In this document: positions 16,454-26,100 of the stretch, in pieces | Numbering within the stretch: position 1 is the first letter of the stretch | How the letters are laid out: every line of letters starts with the position of its first letter | Assembly (NCBI GenBank): GCA_033549345.1 | Contig: JAWSUT010000005.1 | Coordinates: 1 to 64,000, forward strand | Direction: 5' to 3' | DNA: 64,000 nucleotides | Source of the DNA: JAWSUT01 sp033549345 | GTDB taxonomy: Bacteria > Bacillota > Dethiobacteria > Dethiobacterales > Dethiobacteraceae | Translations under genes and position numbers: made by a program | Notes under the pieces: generated by a model | What the model saw: only the letters and a program-made list of their open reading frames with translations | The model's database searches: none | Told to the model about the DNA's origin: nothing

Positions 16454-17836
16454 ATGGAGCAAATCACAGCTGTTATTCTGGCAGCAGGCGAAGGCAAGCG
16501 TATGAATTCGCACCTGCCCAAAGTGCTGCATTCCATTTGCGGCAGGACGTTACTGGGACACGTATTGTTTGCCGCAGACCCAATCTGCGGTGAAAAGGTT
16601 GTTGTGGTAGGCCATGGAGCCGAACAGGTAAAAGAGACATTTAAAGATTCGGTGAAATATGCGTATCAAAGGGAGCAGTTGGGCACGGGGCATGCTGTTA
16701 TGCAGGCAGTTCCCTTCGTCCCTGCGGCAGGTTCAGTTTTCATCCTGTGCGGTGATACGCCTCTCTTGGACGAGGACATTCTCCGGAACCTTTTGCAAAC
16801 TCACCGGAAGGCAGGGGCAGCGGCAACAGTGCTGACAGCTGTATTGCCCGATTCTTACGGTTACGGCAGAATCATCCGTTCTGACTCTGGAGATGTGATT
16901 AAAATCGTGGAAGAGAAGGATGCCACCGAAGCCGAGAGAGACGTCAGGGAAATCAATACGGGCAGCTATATCTTTTCGGCTGCTATACTCCATGAAGCAC
17001 TGAAAGGACTGGATAATGATAATGCCCAGGGTGAATATTACCTGACTGACTGCATTGAACTGATTATTGGGCAGGGAAAGAAGGTTGCCTCCCATTGTAT
17101 GGATGATTACCGTATGGCGCTTGGTGTCAATGACCGCCTGCAGCTTGCAGAAGCGCAGTGCCTGATGCGTGAGCGGATTAACAGCCGTCTGATGGCATCC
17201 GGCGTAACAATGGTTGACCCGGCCACCACCTATATTGATGCGGACACAACAGTCGGACGTGATACAGTGCTGCTGCCGAATACCGCGCTCAGGGGCCGAA
17301 CAGCCATTGGAGAGGACTGTGTGGTGGGGCCAAACTGTGAGATAACAGACAGTCGTTTGGGCCGTGCTGTAACCGTCCGCCACTCCGTAATTACCGGTTG
17401 TACGCTGGAGGACGATGTGAATGTCGGACCCTTTGCCCACCTGCGCCCGGAAACAGTCCTGCGTGAAGGTGTAAAAGTGGGCGATTTTGTTGAAGTAAAA
17501 AAATCAGACATCGGCCCCAACAGCAAAATCCCCCATCTATCTTACATTGGGGATGCAATTGTCGGAGCTTCTGTAAATCTTGGCGCCGGGACCATTGTGG
17601 TTAATTACGACGGACGGAAGAAGCATCTGACGACGATTGAAGATAACTCATTTATCGGCTGCAACAGTAATCTGGTAGCGCCTGTGAAAATCGGTAAAGG
17701 TGCCTTTGTGGCAGCCGGTTCCACAATCACAAAAGACGTGCCTTCAGGTTCTCTTTCACTGGCCAGGCCAAAGCAGGTAAACAAGGATGGGCTAGCCGGG
17801 CGTTTTATTGATCAGGGCAAAGATGGCGATTCTTGA
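16454..17836 (+). CDS. glmU: Bifunctional UDP-N-acetylglucosamine pyrophosphorylase / glucosamine-1-phosphate acetyltransferase
   Basis: A 460-residue enzyme making UDP-GlcNAc for the cell wall. The N-terminal uridyltransferase has LAAGEGKRM and GTGHAVMQA; the C-terminal part is a left-handed beta-helix (about 255-440) with hexapeptide repeats and the segment IPHLSYIGDA. Length is normal. ATG at 16454 follows TGGAGG. prs follows after 86 bases, in the usual glmU-prs-ctc-pth order. Confidence 0.98.
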   Translation: MEQITAVILAAGEGKRMNSHLPKVLHSICGRTLLGHVLFAADPICGEKVVVVGHGAEQVKETFKDSVKYAYQREQLGTGHAVMQAVPFVPAAGSVFILCGDTPLLDEDILRNLLQTHRKAGAAATVLTAVLPDSYGYGRIIRSDSGDVIKIVEEKDATEAERDVREINTGSYIFSAAILHEALKGLDNDNAQGEYYLTDCIELIIGQGKKVASHCMDDYRMALGVNDRLQLAEAQCLMRERINSRLMASGVTMVDPATTYIDADTTVGRDTVLLPNTALRGRTAIGEDCVVGPNCEITDSRLGRAVTVRHSVITGCTLEDDVNVGPFAHLRPETVLREGVKVGDFVEVKKSDIGPNSKIPHLSYIGDAIVGASVNLGAGTIVVNYDGRKKHLTTIEDNSFIGCNSNLVAPVKIGKGAFVAAGSTITKDVPSGSLSLARPKQVNKDGLAGRFIDQGKDGDS

Positions 17837-17922
17837 CGATTCAGGCAGGAAAACCGTTAACTGAACGCGAACAATATGCTTTTATAGACAGGACAGAAGC
17901 ATGACAGTCGGGAGGGTATCTT

Positions 17923-18864
17923 GTGTATCGAGGGCGTAAACTGCAGATATTCAGCGGTACTGCGAATTTAAAACTGACCGAAGAAGTGGCAGAACATGTA
18001 GGTGTGCCGCTTGGGCAGGCGGAAGTCAAGCGGTTCAGTGACGGTGAAATTAATATCTATATCGGCGAAAGTGTCAGAGGGGCAGATGTTTTTATCGTGC
18101 AGCCAATTTCCTGTCCCGCCAATGAAAACTTGATGGAACTGCTGATTATGATGGATGCTCTCAAGCGCGCTTCCGCCAAAAGTATTAATACGGTTTTACC
18201 GTACTACGGATATGCGCGGCAGGACAGAAAGACACGGGCCAGAGACCCGATTACTGCCAAACTGCTGGCAGATCTGCTGACCACAGCCGGCGCTGACCGC
18301 GTAATCACCATGGACCTGCACGCCGGCCAGATTCAGGGCTTTTTTAACATTCCTGTGGACCATCTCAAAAGCCTGCCGATTCTGGCAAAGTATTTTCTGC
18401 AAAAAGAATTCGAAGATGCTGTGGTCGTTTCACCAGACATGGGTGGTGTTACCCGGGCCCGTGAGCTGGCAGAGCGCCTGCAGCTGCCGATTGCCATAAT
18501 CGATAAACGGCGGCCGGAACCCAATGTGGCGGAAGTGATGAATATTATCGGCAAGGTTCGCGGTAAGACAGTGATTATGATTGACGACATTATTGATACG
18601 GCCGGCACCATCGCTTTGGGAGCCAGAGCGCTGCTGGACCAGGGTGCAAAAGAGGTATATGCCTGTTGTACGCATCCTGTGCTTTCCGGGCCGGCAATGG
18701 AGCGCCTGGCAGACGCCCCGATTAAGGAGATTGTGGTGACAAACACAATTCCCCAGGGGGACAAGCATTTGGATAAGATTCGGGTTCTATCTGTCGCACC
18801 GCTGATTGGGGATGCTATAATCCGTATTCATGAAGAACTTTCGGTTTCCAAGCTGTTTGACTAA
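17923..18864 (+). CDS. prs: Ribose-phosphate pyrophosphokinase
   Basis: A 313-residue PRPP synthase supplying purine, pyrimidine, NAD and aromatic amino-acid synthesis. Visible are the FSDGEINIYIGESVRGADVF region, the YYGYARQDRKTRARDPI flexible loop, DLHAGQIQGFF and the PRPP loop MIDDIIDTAGTI. GTG at 17923 follows GGGAGGG. Length matches class I enzymes. Confidence 0.97.
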   Translation: MYRGRKLQIFSGTANLKLTEEVAEHVGVPLGQAEVKRFSDGEINIYIGESVRGADVFIVQPISCPANENLMELLIMMDALKRASAKSINTVLPYYGYARQDRKTRARDPITAKLLADLLTTAGADRVITMDLHAGQIQGFFNIPVDHLKSLPILAKYFLQKEFEDAVVVSPDMGGVTRARELAERLQLPIAIIDKRRPEPNVAEVMNIIGKVRGKTVIMIDDIIDTAGTIALGARALLDQGAKEVYACCTHPVLSGPAMERLADAPIKEIVVTNTIPQGDKHLDKIRVLSVAPLIGDAIIRIHEELSVSKLFD

Positions 18865-18870
18865 ACCGAT

Positions 18871-18900
18871 TTGACTGACCTGTTTAAATTGGGGTATAAT
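18871..18900 (+). promoter_or_regulatory. Sigma-A promoter of ctc
   Basis: TTGACT (18871-18876), 18-base spacer, TATAAT (18895-18900), with the ribosome site GGAGAAGGAGG starting 13 bases downstream. One of the best vegetative promoters in the window. Confidence 0.8.
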
Positions 18901-18931
18901 ACCAGGGTATAAAGGAGAAGGAGGATTTTTG

Positions 18932-19582
18932 ATGGAACGTATACAAGTCCAGGCAGCACCCAGGGAGACGGCATCCAAGGGGCATTTGAAATCGCTCCGG
19001 GCCGAAGGAATGGTCCCGGCTACTGTCTATGGTCAAAAAGACGCTGCTAAATCAGTGTCTGTAGATGCAAAGGACATTACTGCGGTTGTCCAGTCGGCAA
19101 CCGGACTCAACACTTTGATTGATTTGGCAGTGGAAGGTAACAAAGAAACAGTAATTATCAAGCAGTTGGAACGCGACATATTACTGGCCGACCGTTTCAC
19201 GCATATTGATTTTTTACGTATTTCACTCAAAGACAAGCTCGAAGTCCAGGTTCCTGTCATCCTGACAGGGGAGGCGGCCGGAGTGAAGGAAGGCGGAATT
19301 TTACAGCAATCTTTGCGTGAAGTCAGCCTGAAGTGCCTGCCGACAGATATTCCTGAACATCTTGAGTTGGATGTGACCAATCTTGGTGTCGGTGAAAGCC
19401 TCAGCGTTGCCGAACTGGCTGTGCCCGAGGGCAGCGAGTTTATCAGTGAACCTGACGAAACAGTCGTTACGGTTGTAGCACCCAGAATGGCTGAGGATGC
19501 GGCCGAAGAGGGTGAAGCTGAAGAAGCCCAAAGAGAAACGGAAGCCGGCGAAGAGAATGCAGCGCCCGAAGACGCTGAGTAA
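18932..19582 (+). CDS. ctc: Ribosomal protein L25 / general stress protein Ctc
   Basis: A 216-residue bL25 protein of the long CTC type that binds 5S rRNA. The N-terminal L25 domain (SKGHLKSLRAEGMVPATVYG) and the C-terminal TL5-like domain (VPVILTGEAAGVKEGGILQ) are both present; the tail is very acidic. ATG at 18932 is chosen over the TTG one codon earlier, seven bases from GGAGG. It has its own sigma-A promoter. pth follows after eight bases. Confidence 0.95.
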   Translation: MERIQVQAAPRETASKGHLKSLRAEGMVPATVYGQKDAAKSVSVDAKDITAVVQSATGLNTLIDLAVEGNKETVIIKQLERDILLADRFTHIDFLRISLKDKLEVQVPVILTGEAAGVKEGGILQQSLREVSLKCLPTDIPEHLELDVTNLGVGESLSVAELAVPEGSEFISEPDETVVTVVAPRMAEDAAEEGEAEEAQRETEAGEENAAPEDAE

Positions 19583-19590
19583 GCGCGGCT

Positions 19591-20196
19591 ATGTTTTTAC
19601 TTCTTGGTCTGGGCAACCCGGGTCCGAAATATTTGCTGACCCGGCACAATGTCGGATTTCGTGCGGTAGATAAAATCAGTGCGGCCGCAAAGATTCCGCT
19701 TTACAAAGCAGGGCACCATGCCTTCTGGGGCAAGGGCCGTGTAGCGGGCCAGGATGTGGTTTTGGCCAAACCTATGACATTTATGAATAACAGTGGTCTT
19801 GCTGCTGCCGGACTGTGCCGTGCATTCGGTATTCTTCCGGAAAATTTACTTGTAATCTACGACGATCTTGACCTTCCCGCAGGTGCGGTTCGTTTACGCC
19901 CGCAGGGCGGCAGCGGCGGCCACAACGGGATCAAGTCGATTACCTTGCAGATGCAGACAGACGGGTTCCCCCGGCTGCGCCTGGGAATCGGGCGTCGGCC
20001 GACAGAACTGGATGCGGCGGATTATGTGCTGCAGGAATTCTCTGCGCACGAAGAAGAGGTTTTGGCAGAAGCTCTGGATACTGCGGTGAAGGCATCATTT
20101 CTGTTTGTGAGAGAAGGAATTACGGCAGCGATGAACCGGTATAATACCACGTCAAAAAAAATGTCTTTACTTTCCGGTGAAGATATGTTAAATTAA
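19591..20196 (+). CDS. pth: Peptidyl-tRNA hydrolase
   Basis: A 201-residue enzyme that recycles peptidyl-tRNA dropped from ribosomes. It opens with LLGLGNPGPKYLLTRHNVGF, where the histidine of RHNVG is catalytic; KPMTFMNNSG, YDDLDLPAG and GGSGGHNGIKSI are family signatures. The ATG lies eight bases after the ctc stop without a clear ribosome site, so translation is probably coupled. The spoVC/pth position before fin and mfd is conserved in Bacillus. Confidence 0.96.
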   Translation: MFLLLGLGNPGPKYLLTRHNVGFRAVDKISAAAKIPLYKAGHHAFWGKGRVAGQDVVLAKPMTFMNNSGLAAAGLCRAFGILPENLLVIYDDLDLPAGAVRLRPQGGSGGHNGIKSITLQMQTDGFPRLRLGIGRRPTELDAADYVLQEFSAHEEEVLAEALDTAVKASFLFVREGITAAMNRYNTTSKKMSLLSGEDMLN

Positions 20197-20221
20197 GCGT
20201 TAACAACCCCATAGACAAAAG

Positions 20222-20490
20222 CGTTGAAGGAGAAAAGTAAGGTACTCACGATTCGTACAGGAAAGGGCGTCACCGACTGAGAGCGCCCCTGGATACGGTT
20301 TACCCGAAGTTCACTCCGGAGCTGCAGGCTGAAATCAAAAGTAGGTCTGGCCGGGCATCCCGCCCGTTATCCCAGGGACAGGTCTCGGAGAACAAAAGTC
20401 TCCCGCACCTGTAAAAGAGGGCGTAAAGAATGCGCCAATCAGGGTGGTACCGCGGAAATACCCCGTCCCTTTCAGGGACGGGTTTTTTAT
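20222..20490 (+). promoter_or_regulatory. T-box leader, phenylalanine-specific (UUC)
   Basis: A tRNA-sensing leader ahead of aroF-pheA. The T-box core AGGGTGGTACCGCG is at 20441-20454. Stem I closes by GGAG (20229-20232) with CTCC (20314-20317); on the 5' side is the AGTA loop-E motif (20236-20239), and on the 3' side GAA-G-UUC-A with specifier UUC at 20310-20312, a Phe codon. The T-box bulge UGGU suits a tRNA with discriminator A, as in tRNA-Phe. The terminator CCCGTCCC/GGGACGGG (20462-20482) is followed by six T. Uncharged tRNA-Phe should favour antitermination. A weak sigma-A pair (TTTACT, 17 bases, TAAATT) lies at 20166-20194. Confidence 0.93.
20462..20488 (+). terminator. T-box-controlled terminator
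   Basis: Arms CCCGTCCC (20462-20469) and GGGACGGG (20475-20482), then TTTTTT. It competes with the antiterminator formed by the T-box core just upstream. Confidence 0.92.
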
Positions 20491-20524
20491 TTTTTTTTAT
20501 GTTTAAATTATGGAGGGATTTGTA

Positions 20525-21559
20525 ATGATTGTCGTGATGGATTTGCGGGTTGGAGAAAAAGAACTGGCAGCGGTAGAGAAAATCCTGACGGAATACGGCT
20601 ACCGCTCTCATTTGATTCGTGGTGAAGAGAGGTTGGTTATTGGTGCTGTGGGCGCACAGAAAGGTGAAATTCCCCCCGGACTGGAAACACTGCCCGGAGT
20701 TGAAAAAGTGCTGAGGATTTCCCAACCATTTAAGCTTGCAGGCAGGGAGGTAAAGCCTGACGATACTGTGGTGGAAGCCGGCAGGATCCGGCTTGGCGGC
20801 GGGTATTTCTCAGTAATAGCCGGCCCCTGTGCTGTGGAAAGCCGGGAGCAGTTATCTCTGTCTGCGGACATAGTCAGGCAGGGAGGGGGTGCAGGTCTGC
20901 GCGGGGGTGCCTTTAAGCCACGGACGTCACCATACGCATTTCAGGGATTAATGGCTGAGGGCCTTAATTACCTGCGTCAGGCCAGAGAAGCAACAGGACT
21001 GTCGATTGTGACTGAAGTTGTGAATCCGGCGGATGTGGAAATGGTGGCCGACACAGCCGATGTGATTCAAATCGGAGCGCGCAATATGCAAAACTTTCCT
21101 CTTTTGAACGAAGTGGGCCAGCTGCGCAAGCCGGTACTGTTAAAGCGCGGCCTTTCTGCTACGGTTGAAGAGTGGCTGATGGCTGCCGAGTATATTATGT
21201 CGGGCGGCAACTATCAGGTTATCCTCTGCGAACGCGGTATCCGGACGTTTGAAACATATACCCGAAACACGCTGGATGTCAGTGCAATTGCTCTGGCTAA
21301 ACGGCTTTCCCATCTGCCTGTTGTGGCAGACCCGAGTCACGCCGGCGGGCATTGGCGTTTGGTCAGGCCGCTTGCCCTGGCCTCGCTGGCTGCCGGAGCT
21401 GACGGGCTTTTAATCGAGGTTCATCCTGAACCTGCGCGGGCTCTCTGTGACGGGCCGCAGTCACTGACTCCTGAACATTTTCAGGAGTTAATGCAGGATA
21501 TTTCAAGAATGCTGCCGGTCGTAGGCAAATCTTTGTGGACGGGAGAGGAGCAAAAATGA
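20525..21559 (+). CDS. aroF: 3-deoxy-7-phosphoheptulonate (DAHP) synthase with N-terminal regulatory domain
   Basis: A 344-residue enzyme joining PEP and erythrose 4-phosphate, the entry step of aromatic amino-acid synthesis. Residues 1-70 form a ferredoxin-like domain known for feedback control in Thermotoga-type enzymes; the barrel follows (IAGPCAVES, GGAFKPRTSPYAFQG, QIGARNMQNF, LLKRG, DPSHAGGH). ATG at 20525 is seven bases after GGAGGG; the ATG at 20510 lies on the ribosome site. It overlaps pheA by four bases and is controlled by the Phe T-box. Confidence 0.95.
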   Translation: MIVVMDLRVGEKELAAVEKILTEYGYRSHLIRGEERLVIGAVGAQKGEIPPGLETLPGVEKVLRISQPFKLAGREVKPDDTVVEAGRIRLGGGYFSVIAGPCAVESREQLSLSADIVRQGGGAGLRGGAFKPRTSPYAFQGLMAEGLNYLRQAREATGLSIVTEVVNPADVEMVADTADVIQIGARNMQNFPLLNEVGQLRKPVLLKRGLSATVEEWLMAAEYIMSGGNYQVILCERGIRTFETYTRNTLDVSAIALAKRLSHLPVVADPSHAGGHWRLVRPLALASLAAGADGLLIEVHPEPARALCDGPQSLTPEHFQELMQDISRMLPVVGKSLWTGEEQK

Positions 21560-22395
21560 CAACCCGAATCGCATATCTTGGCCCACAGGGAACATTTTGT
21601 GAAGAGGCTGCGTTTTCTTTTGTAAATATAGCCGGTATGGAGGCAGAGCTTGTACCGTATCCCACAGTCTCCGACTGTGCAGAAAAAGTAGAAGACTCCC
21701 AGGCCGACCTTGCCCTCATACCGCTGGAAAACTCGCTGGAGGGATCGGTACCTGAAACGCTTGATGTTTTAACCACCAGTCTCGACTTGGCTATAGTGGC
21801 GGAACTGGTAAAAGAAATACAACATAACCTGCTTAGTACCCATGAGGATATCGGCAGTATCAGGCGGGTTTATTCGCACCCCCAGGCGTTGGCGCAGTGC
21901 AGGAGGTTTTTACGGCAGCATCTTCCCGAAGCAGAAGCTGTGCCGGCACTGAGCACCGCAGAAGCAGCGGCCATAGCATCCCGTGAGAGCTGCGGGACTG
22001 CTGCCCTGGGAAGTATACGTGCCGCAGAGCACTACCGGCTACACGTCCTGTCTGCGGGCGTGCAGGATAGCAGCAGCCGGACGCGCTTTATCGTGCTGGG
22101 TAAGGAGAAAGAAAGTTATGACCGTCCCACAAGAACTTCGGTCCTCTTTGCGGTGAAAAATGAAGCGGGCAGCCTGTTTCGTGTTTTGCAGGCTTTTGCC
22201 GAACACCAGGTGAATATGACCCGCATTGAATCCCGTCCGGCAAAAAGTCAGTTAGGAGACTATATTTTTTTTGTTGACCTGGACGGTACCAAGGAGGATG
22301 CCGGCGTAAAAGCTGCTCTGCGCCAGGCAGCTCATGAGGCGGTGATGCTTAAGCTTCTGGGTTCATATCCAGTGCTGGGCCGGGAAAACGCATAA
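21556..22395 (+). CDS. pheA: Prephenate dehydratase with ACT domain
   Basis: A 279-residue enzyme making phenylpyruvate, the last committed step to phenylalanine. The catalytic part runs YLGPQGTFCEEAAF to SSSRTRFIVLG; the C-terminal ACT domain (about 195-270) has the Phe-binding ESRP motif. There is no chorismate mutase part. The ATG overlaps the aroF stop (ATGA). Control is therefore double: Phe T-box on transcription and probable Phe feedback through ACT. Confidence 0.96.
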   Translation: MTTRIAYLGPQGTFCEEAAFSFVNIAGMEAELVPYPTVSDCAEKVEDSQADLALIPLENSLEGSVPETLDVLTTSLDLAIVAELVKEIQHNLLSTHEDIGSIRRVYSHPQALAQCRRFLRQHLPEAEAVPALSTAEAAAIASRESCGTAALGSIRAAEHYRLHVLSAGVQDSSSRTRFIVLGKEKESYDRPTRTSVLFAVKNEAGSLFRVLQAFAEHQVNMTRIESRPAKSQLGDYIFFVDLDGTKEDAGVKAALRQAAHEAVMLKLLGSYPVLGRENA

Positions 22396-22406
22396 AACAC
22401 CCCCCG

Positions 22407-22435
22407 TTTGTCTCATAATAGAAGGGACAAACGTA
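22407..22435. other. Hairpin between pheA and the PrsW-like gene
   Basis: CGTTTGTC and GACAAACG pair around a 13-base loop. No T run follows on the + strand, so it is not a standard terminator. It may separate or stabilise transcripts; function unknown. Confidence 0.4.
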
Positions 22436-22447
22436 CGGGAGCCTGAC

Positions 22448-22834
22448 ATGAACTGGATTGCAGCCGGAGTTATAGCAGCATTTGCTGCTTTCTTCACCAA
22501 CCGCCTGACCTACCGGGTCTGGGAGGATACGGCCCTTCTCGGGCCGGTTCCATTGGCTGAAGAAGTGATTAAAACAATGCTCGCCTACTCTCTGGGTGCC
22601 GGTATATTTCTTACGCATCTGGTTTTTGGCATTATGGAAGCCATACTCGACTGGCGTGGCCAGAGCAGGGGATTACCGGCTGCGGCCAGTGCCGTGATTG
22701 CGCACAGCATCTTTGGCCTGGTCACCGTTGTCGTCTCGCAGAAGGCGGGCATGCTGGGGGCCGGTATTGCCATATCATTTCTTGTTCACGCTCTGTGGAA
22801 TGCAGTCATGCTTTTCCGTACGGTAAAGAGGTGA
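22448..22834 (+). CDS. Small PrsW-like membrane protein (possible intramembrane protease)
   Basis: A 128-residue protein with about four membrane helices. It carries the residues of the PrsW/CPBP-type membrane protease group in order: EE at 38-39 with K42 (AEEVIK), FGIMEA at 60-65, H86 in AHSIFG, and HALWNA at 114-119. PrsW proteins are normally about 200 residues or more, so this is a stripped-down version. It lies four bases ahead of fin, whose product switches forespore sigma factors. A role in anti-sigma cleavage or sporulation signalling is inference from family and position. Confidence 0.6.
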   Translation: MNWIAAGVIAAFAAFFTNRLTYRVWEDTALLGPVPLAEEVIKTMLAYSLGAGIFLTHLVFGIMEAILDWRGQSRGLPAAASAVIAHSIFGLVTVVVSQKAGMLGAGIAISFLVHALWNAVMLFRTVKR

Positions 22835-22838
22835 CAAG

Positions 22839-23069
22839 GTGCGAATTACCTGGATTTGCAGAAATTGCGATGCGCGGCTGGCAAAAGTTACTGCCAGGGA
22901 CGATGACCCGCGTGTGGCGGCGTTGACGGCACAGGCGGGGGACGATATAATAGATGTTGACCGGGAAGGCAACCTGGTCGTACACATTTTATGCGAAGAC
23001 TGCCTGGAGTCAATCTACCCGGAGGAACAAAGTGATCTTTATTTTTTGCGCGGACCGGAACTGCACTGA
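22839..23069 (+). CDS. fin: Anti-sigma-F factor Fin
   Basis: A 76-residue zinc-ribbon protein of the Fin (YabK, DUF2757) family, which helps replace sigma-F by sigma-G in the forespore. Two CxxC pairs, C7/C10 (CRNC) and C52/C55 (CEDC), form the probable zinc site; IIDVDREGN before the second pair matches the family. The GTG start at 22839 follows AGAGGTG. Position between pth and mfd is the same as yabK in B. subtilis, which strengthens the call. Confidence 0.9.
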   Translation: MRITWICRNCDARLAKVTARDDDPRVAALTAQAGDDIIDVDREGNLVVHILCEDCLESIYPEEQSDLYFLRGPELH

Positions 23070-23095
23070 CAAAAAAACCGGTTCATAGCACTGTA

Positions 23096-23132
23096 AGGCC
23101 TTGGTTGCAAATCAAGGCCTGTTTTGTGTTGT
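23096..23132 (+). terminator. Rho-independent terminator between fin and mfd
   Basis: AGGCCTTG (23096-23103) pairs with CAAGGCCT (23113-23120), then GTTTTGTGTTGTT. It argues for a downstream mfd start. Confidence 0.75.
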
Positions 23133-23175
23133 TAAAACAGATATGGCAGAATACCGGACAAAGGAGGTGAACCGC

Positions 23176-26100
23176 TTGCTAAGAAATGTGGCCGCAGAGC
23201 TTGTGGCTATTCCTCAGCTTAAGCCTTTATTTGAGGGACTGGAGGGGAAAACACGCTACCAGTTGGTTTATGGGCTTGACGAGAGTGCACGCAATATGAT
23301 TATGGCCGCACTCCGTGTGCAGTCCGGGCGTCCGTTGATTATTGTGGCAGCCGACGCTGTTCACGCCGGCAAGATTTATGAAGATCTGCTGTCTGTCTTT
23401 GGTGATAAAGAAATCTTTCTCTTTCCCGGCAAAGAGCTGTTGTATTATTACAGTCTTTTTTCAGAAAGCGGCGACGCTTCCGCACAGCGGATTGCGGTTA
23501 TGAAATGCCTGGTTGAGGGGAAAGGCCCGATAATCGTAACGACCGTTTCCGGGATGATGACCAAGATGACACCGTTTCAGCGCTGGCAGGAAGCCAGTTT
23601 TACCCTGCGCAGTGGTGAAGATGTCCTGATTGACACACTGATGGCCAATGTGGTGGATGCCGGCTATGAGCGTGTGGACATGGTGGAAGTTACAGGTCAG
23701 GTTTCTGTTCGCGGCGGCATTGTCGATATCTTTCCCATCGGAGAAACCTATCCGTACAGAATAGAATTTTTCGGCGATACAGTGGAATCTCTCCGGCGTT
23801 TTGATCCGGCTACCCAGCGTTCCCGGGAGAACATGAACGAGCTTGAATTTGTACCCGCCAGCGAAGTATTGGTCGGCAGCACCGAGCGCGCGGCGGCCCT
23901 GGACGTGCTGGAAAAAGAACTGGCTGTGCTGGAAGCGCAGGAGGCCAAAGGTGTACAAACCGAGGCGGGCAGCCGTCTGCACGCGAAACTGGCGGAGCAC
24001 ATTGAAAAAATCAGGGAAAAAATCCACTTCACGGGGATTGAACAATATCTGCTCTACTTCTATCCGCAGCCGGCATCTCTTTTAGACTATCTGCCGCAGG
24101 ACACAGTGTTACTGATTGACGACCCGCTGCGCTGCGAGCAGTCGGCGGCGCAGCTGGATGCTGAACTCAAAGAGATTCAAAGCACTCTGTTTGCGCAGGG
24201 CGAACTGTTATCCCGCCAGGCGGACCTGACCTGGCCGTATGAACAACTTTTAGCAGAAACAAGGTTACAGATTGTGGCGTTTTCCCTTTTTGCGCATAGC
24301 AGCACCCTGCACCCGTACCGGCGGAATATATCGCTGAGCATGAAGCCTGTGCCGCGGTTTCTCGGACAGTGGGACCTCTTTGCCGATGAGGTGGCCCAAT
24401 GGCGCAGGCAGGGTTACCGGCTGGCAATTTTGACTTCCAGCCGGCAGCGTAGTACAGGGATAGCCGATATTCTGACGCAGAGGGACATCCCGGCATACTA
24501 TACGCTGTCAAATCCTGATCTTTCCCCGCGTTCTGTTGCTCTGATTCACGGCAGCCTGGAATCCGGGTTCGTGGTTCCGGAACTGAAACTTGCTGTTCTT
24601 ACCGAACAGGACATTTTGCCGCAGAAAAAAAAGCGGCACCGCATCAAGGGTAAAGAAGGGATCCGGATCGGTGACTATCAGGAGCTTCAGGTGGGGGACC
24701 ATGTTGTTCATGAACAGCATGGAATCGGCCAGTACCTGGGGCTGCGCACGCTGGATGTGGGCGGGACACAGAGGGATTACCTCTATATTCAGTATGCAGG
24801 AAATGACAAGCTCTACATTCCCATCGAGCAAATTGATGCTGTGCGCAAGTACATCGGTGTGGAGGGGAAAAAGCCGAAGCTTTATGCGCTGGGCGGCGGC
24901 GAGTGGAGCCGGGTTAAAGCTCGTGTACAGGCATCTGTGCAGGAGCTGGCCAAAGAGCTGCTGGCACTCTACGCTGCGCGGGAAACGGAACCTGGCCACG
25001 CATTTGCGCCGGATCACCCCTGGCAGCAGGATTTTGCAGCGGCATTTCCATTTGAGGAGACAACGGACCAGTTACAGGCCATCAGCGAAATAAAAAAGGA
25101 TATGGAAAAAACCCGTCCGATGGACCGGCTTCTTTGCGGCGATGTAGGATATGGTAAAACCGAGGTAGCCCTGCGCGCAGCGTTTAAGGCCATTATGGAC
25201 GGGACACAGGCGGCATTTTTGGTGCCGACAACCGTTCTGGCCCAGCAGCACTACCGGACCTTTCTCGACCGTCTGGAAGGCTTTCCTGTTACTGTAGGTG
25301 TTTTAAGCCGCTTTCAGAGTGCCGCCGAACAAAAGGCGACACTACAGGGGCTGCAGGAGGGGAGTATCGATTTGGTCGTGGGCACGCACCGGCTTCTCTC
25401 CCGTGATGTGCGCTTCAGGAACCTGGGCCTGCTCGTTGTGGATGAAGAGCAGCGTTTCGGTGTGCGGCACAAAGAAAAAATTAAAATGCTTAAAAAAAAT
25501 GTTGATGTGCTGACCATGACGGCGACCCCCATTCCCCGTACACTGCATATGGCCATGGTTGGCGTGCGGGACATGTCTGTTATTGAAACACCGCCGGAAG
25601 ACCGTTATCCGATCCAGACATATGTGCTGGAATACTCCGATACCCTGATTCGGGAAGCTATACTGCGGGAAATAAACCGCGGCGGGCAGGTATATTTTGT
25701 TCACAACCGGGTGCAGTCCATTGACAAGTGGGCGGCCCGCCTGCGGCACCTGCTTCCGGAAATTACGCTGGCTGTGGCACACGGTCAGATGCCGGAAGAC
25801 CGCCTGGAAAAAGTGATGGTGAATTTTTTAAACGGTGAATACCAGGTATTACTGTCCACCACCATTGTCGAAGCCGGCCTGGACATCCCCAATGTAAATA
25901 CGATTATCATTCATGATGCCGATAAATTTGGCCTGGCACAGCTATATCAGCTAAGGGGAAGAGTGGGGCGCTCCAACCGGATTGCATACGCATATCTTAC
26001 GTACCAAAAAGATAAAGTTCTCAGTGAAATAGCCGAAAAAAGGCTTAAAGCTATCAAAGAGTTTACCGAACTGGGCTCCGGTTTCAAGATAGCACTGCGT

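Noticed and set aside
15598..16536. 312-codon minus-strand frame across the nucleotidyltransferase, spoVG and glmU start
   Set aside because: Spans three well-supported + strand genes and the spoVG terminator.
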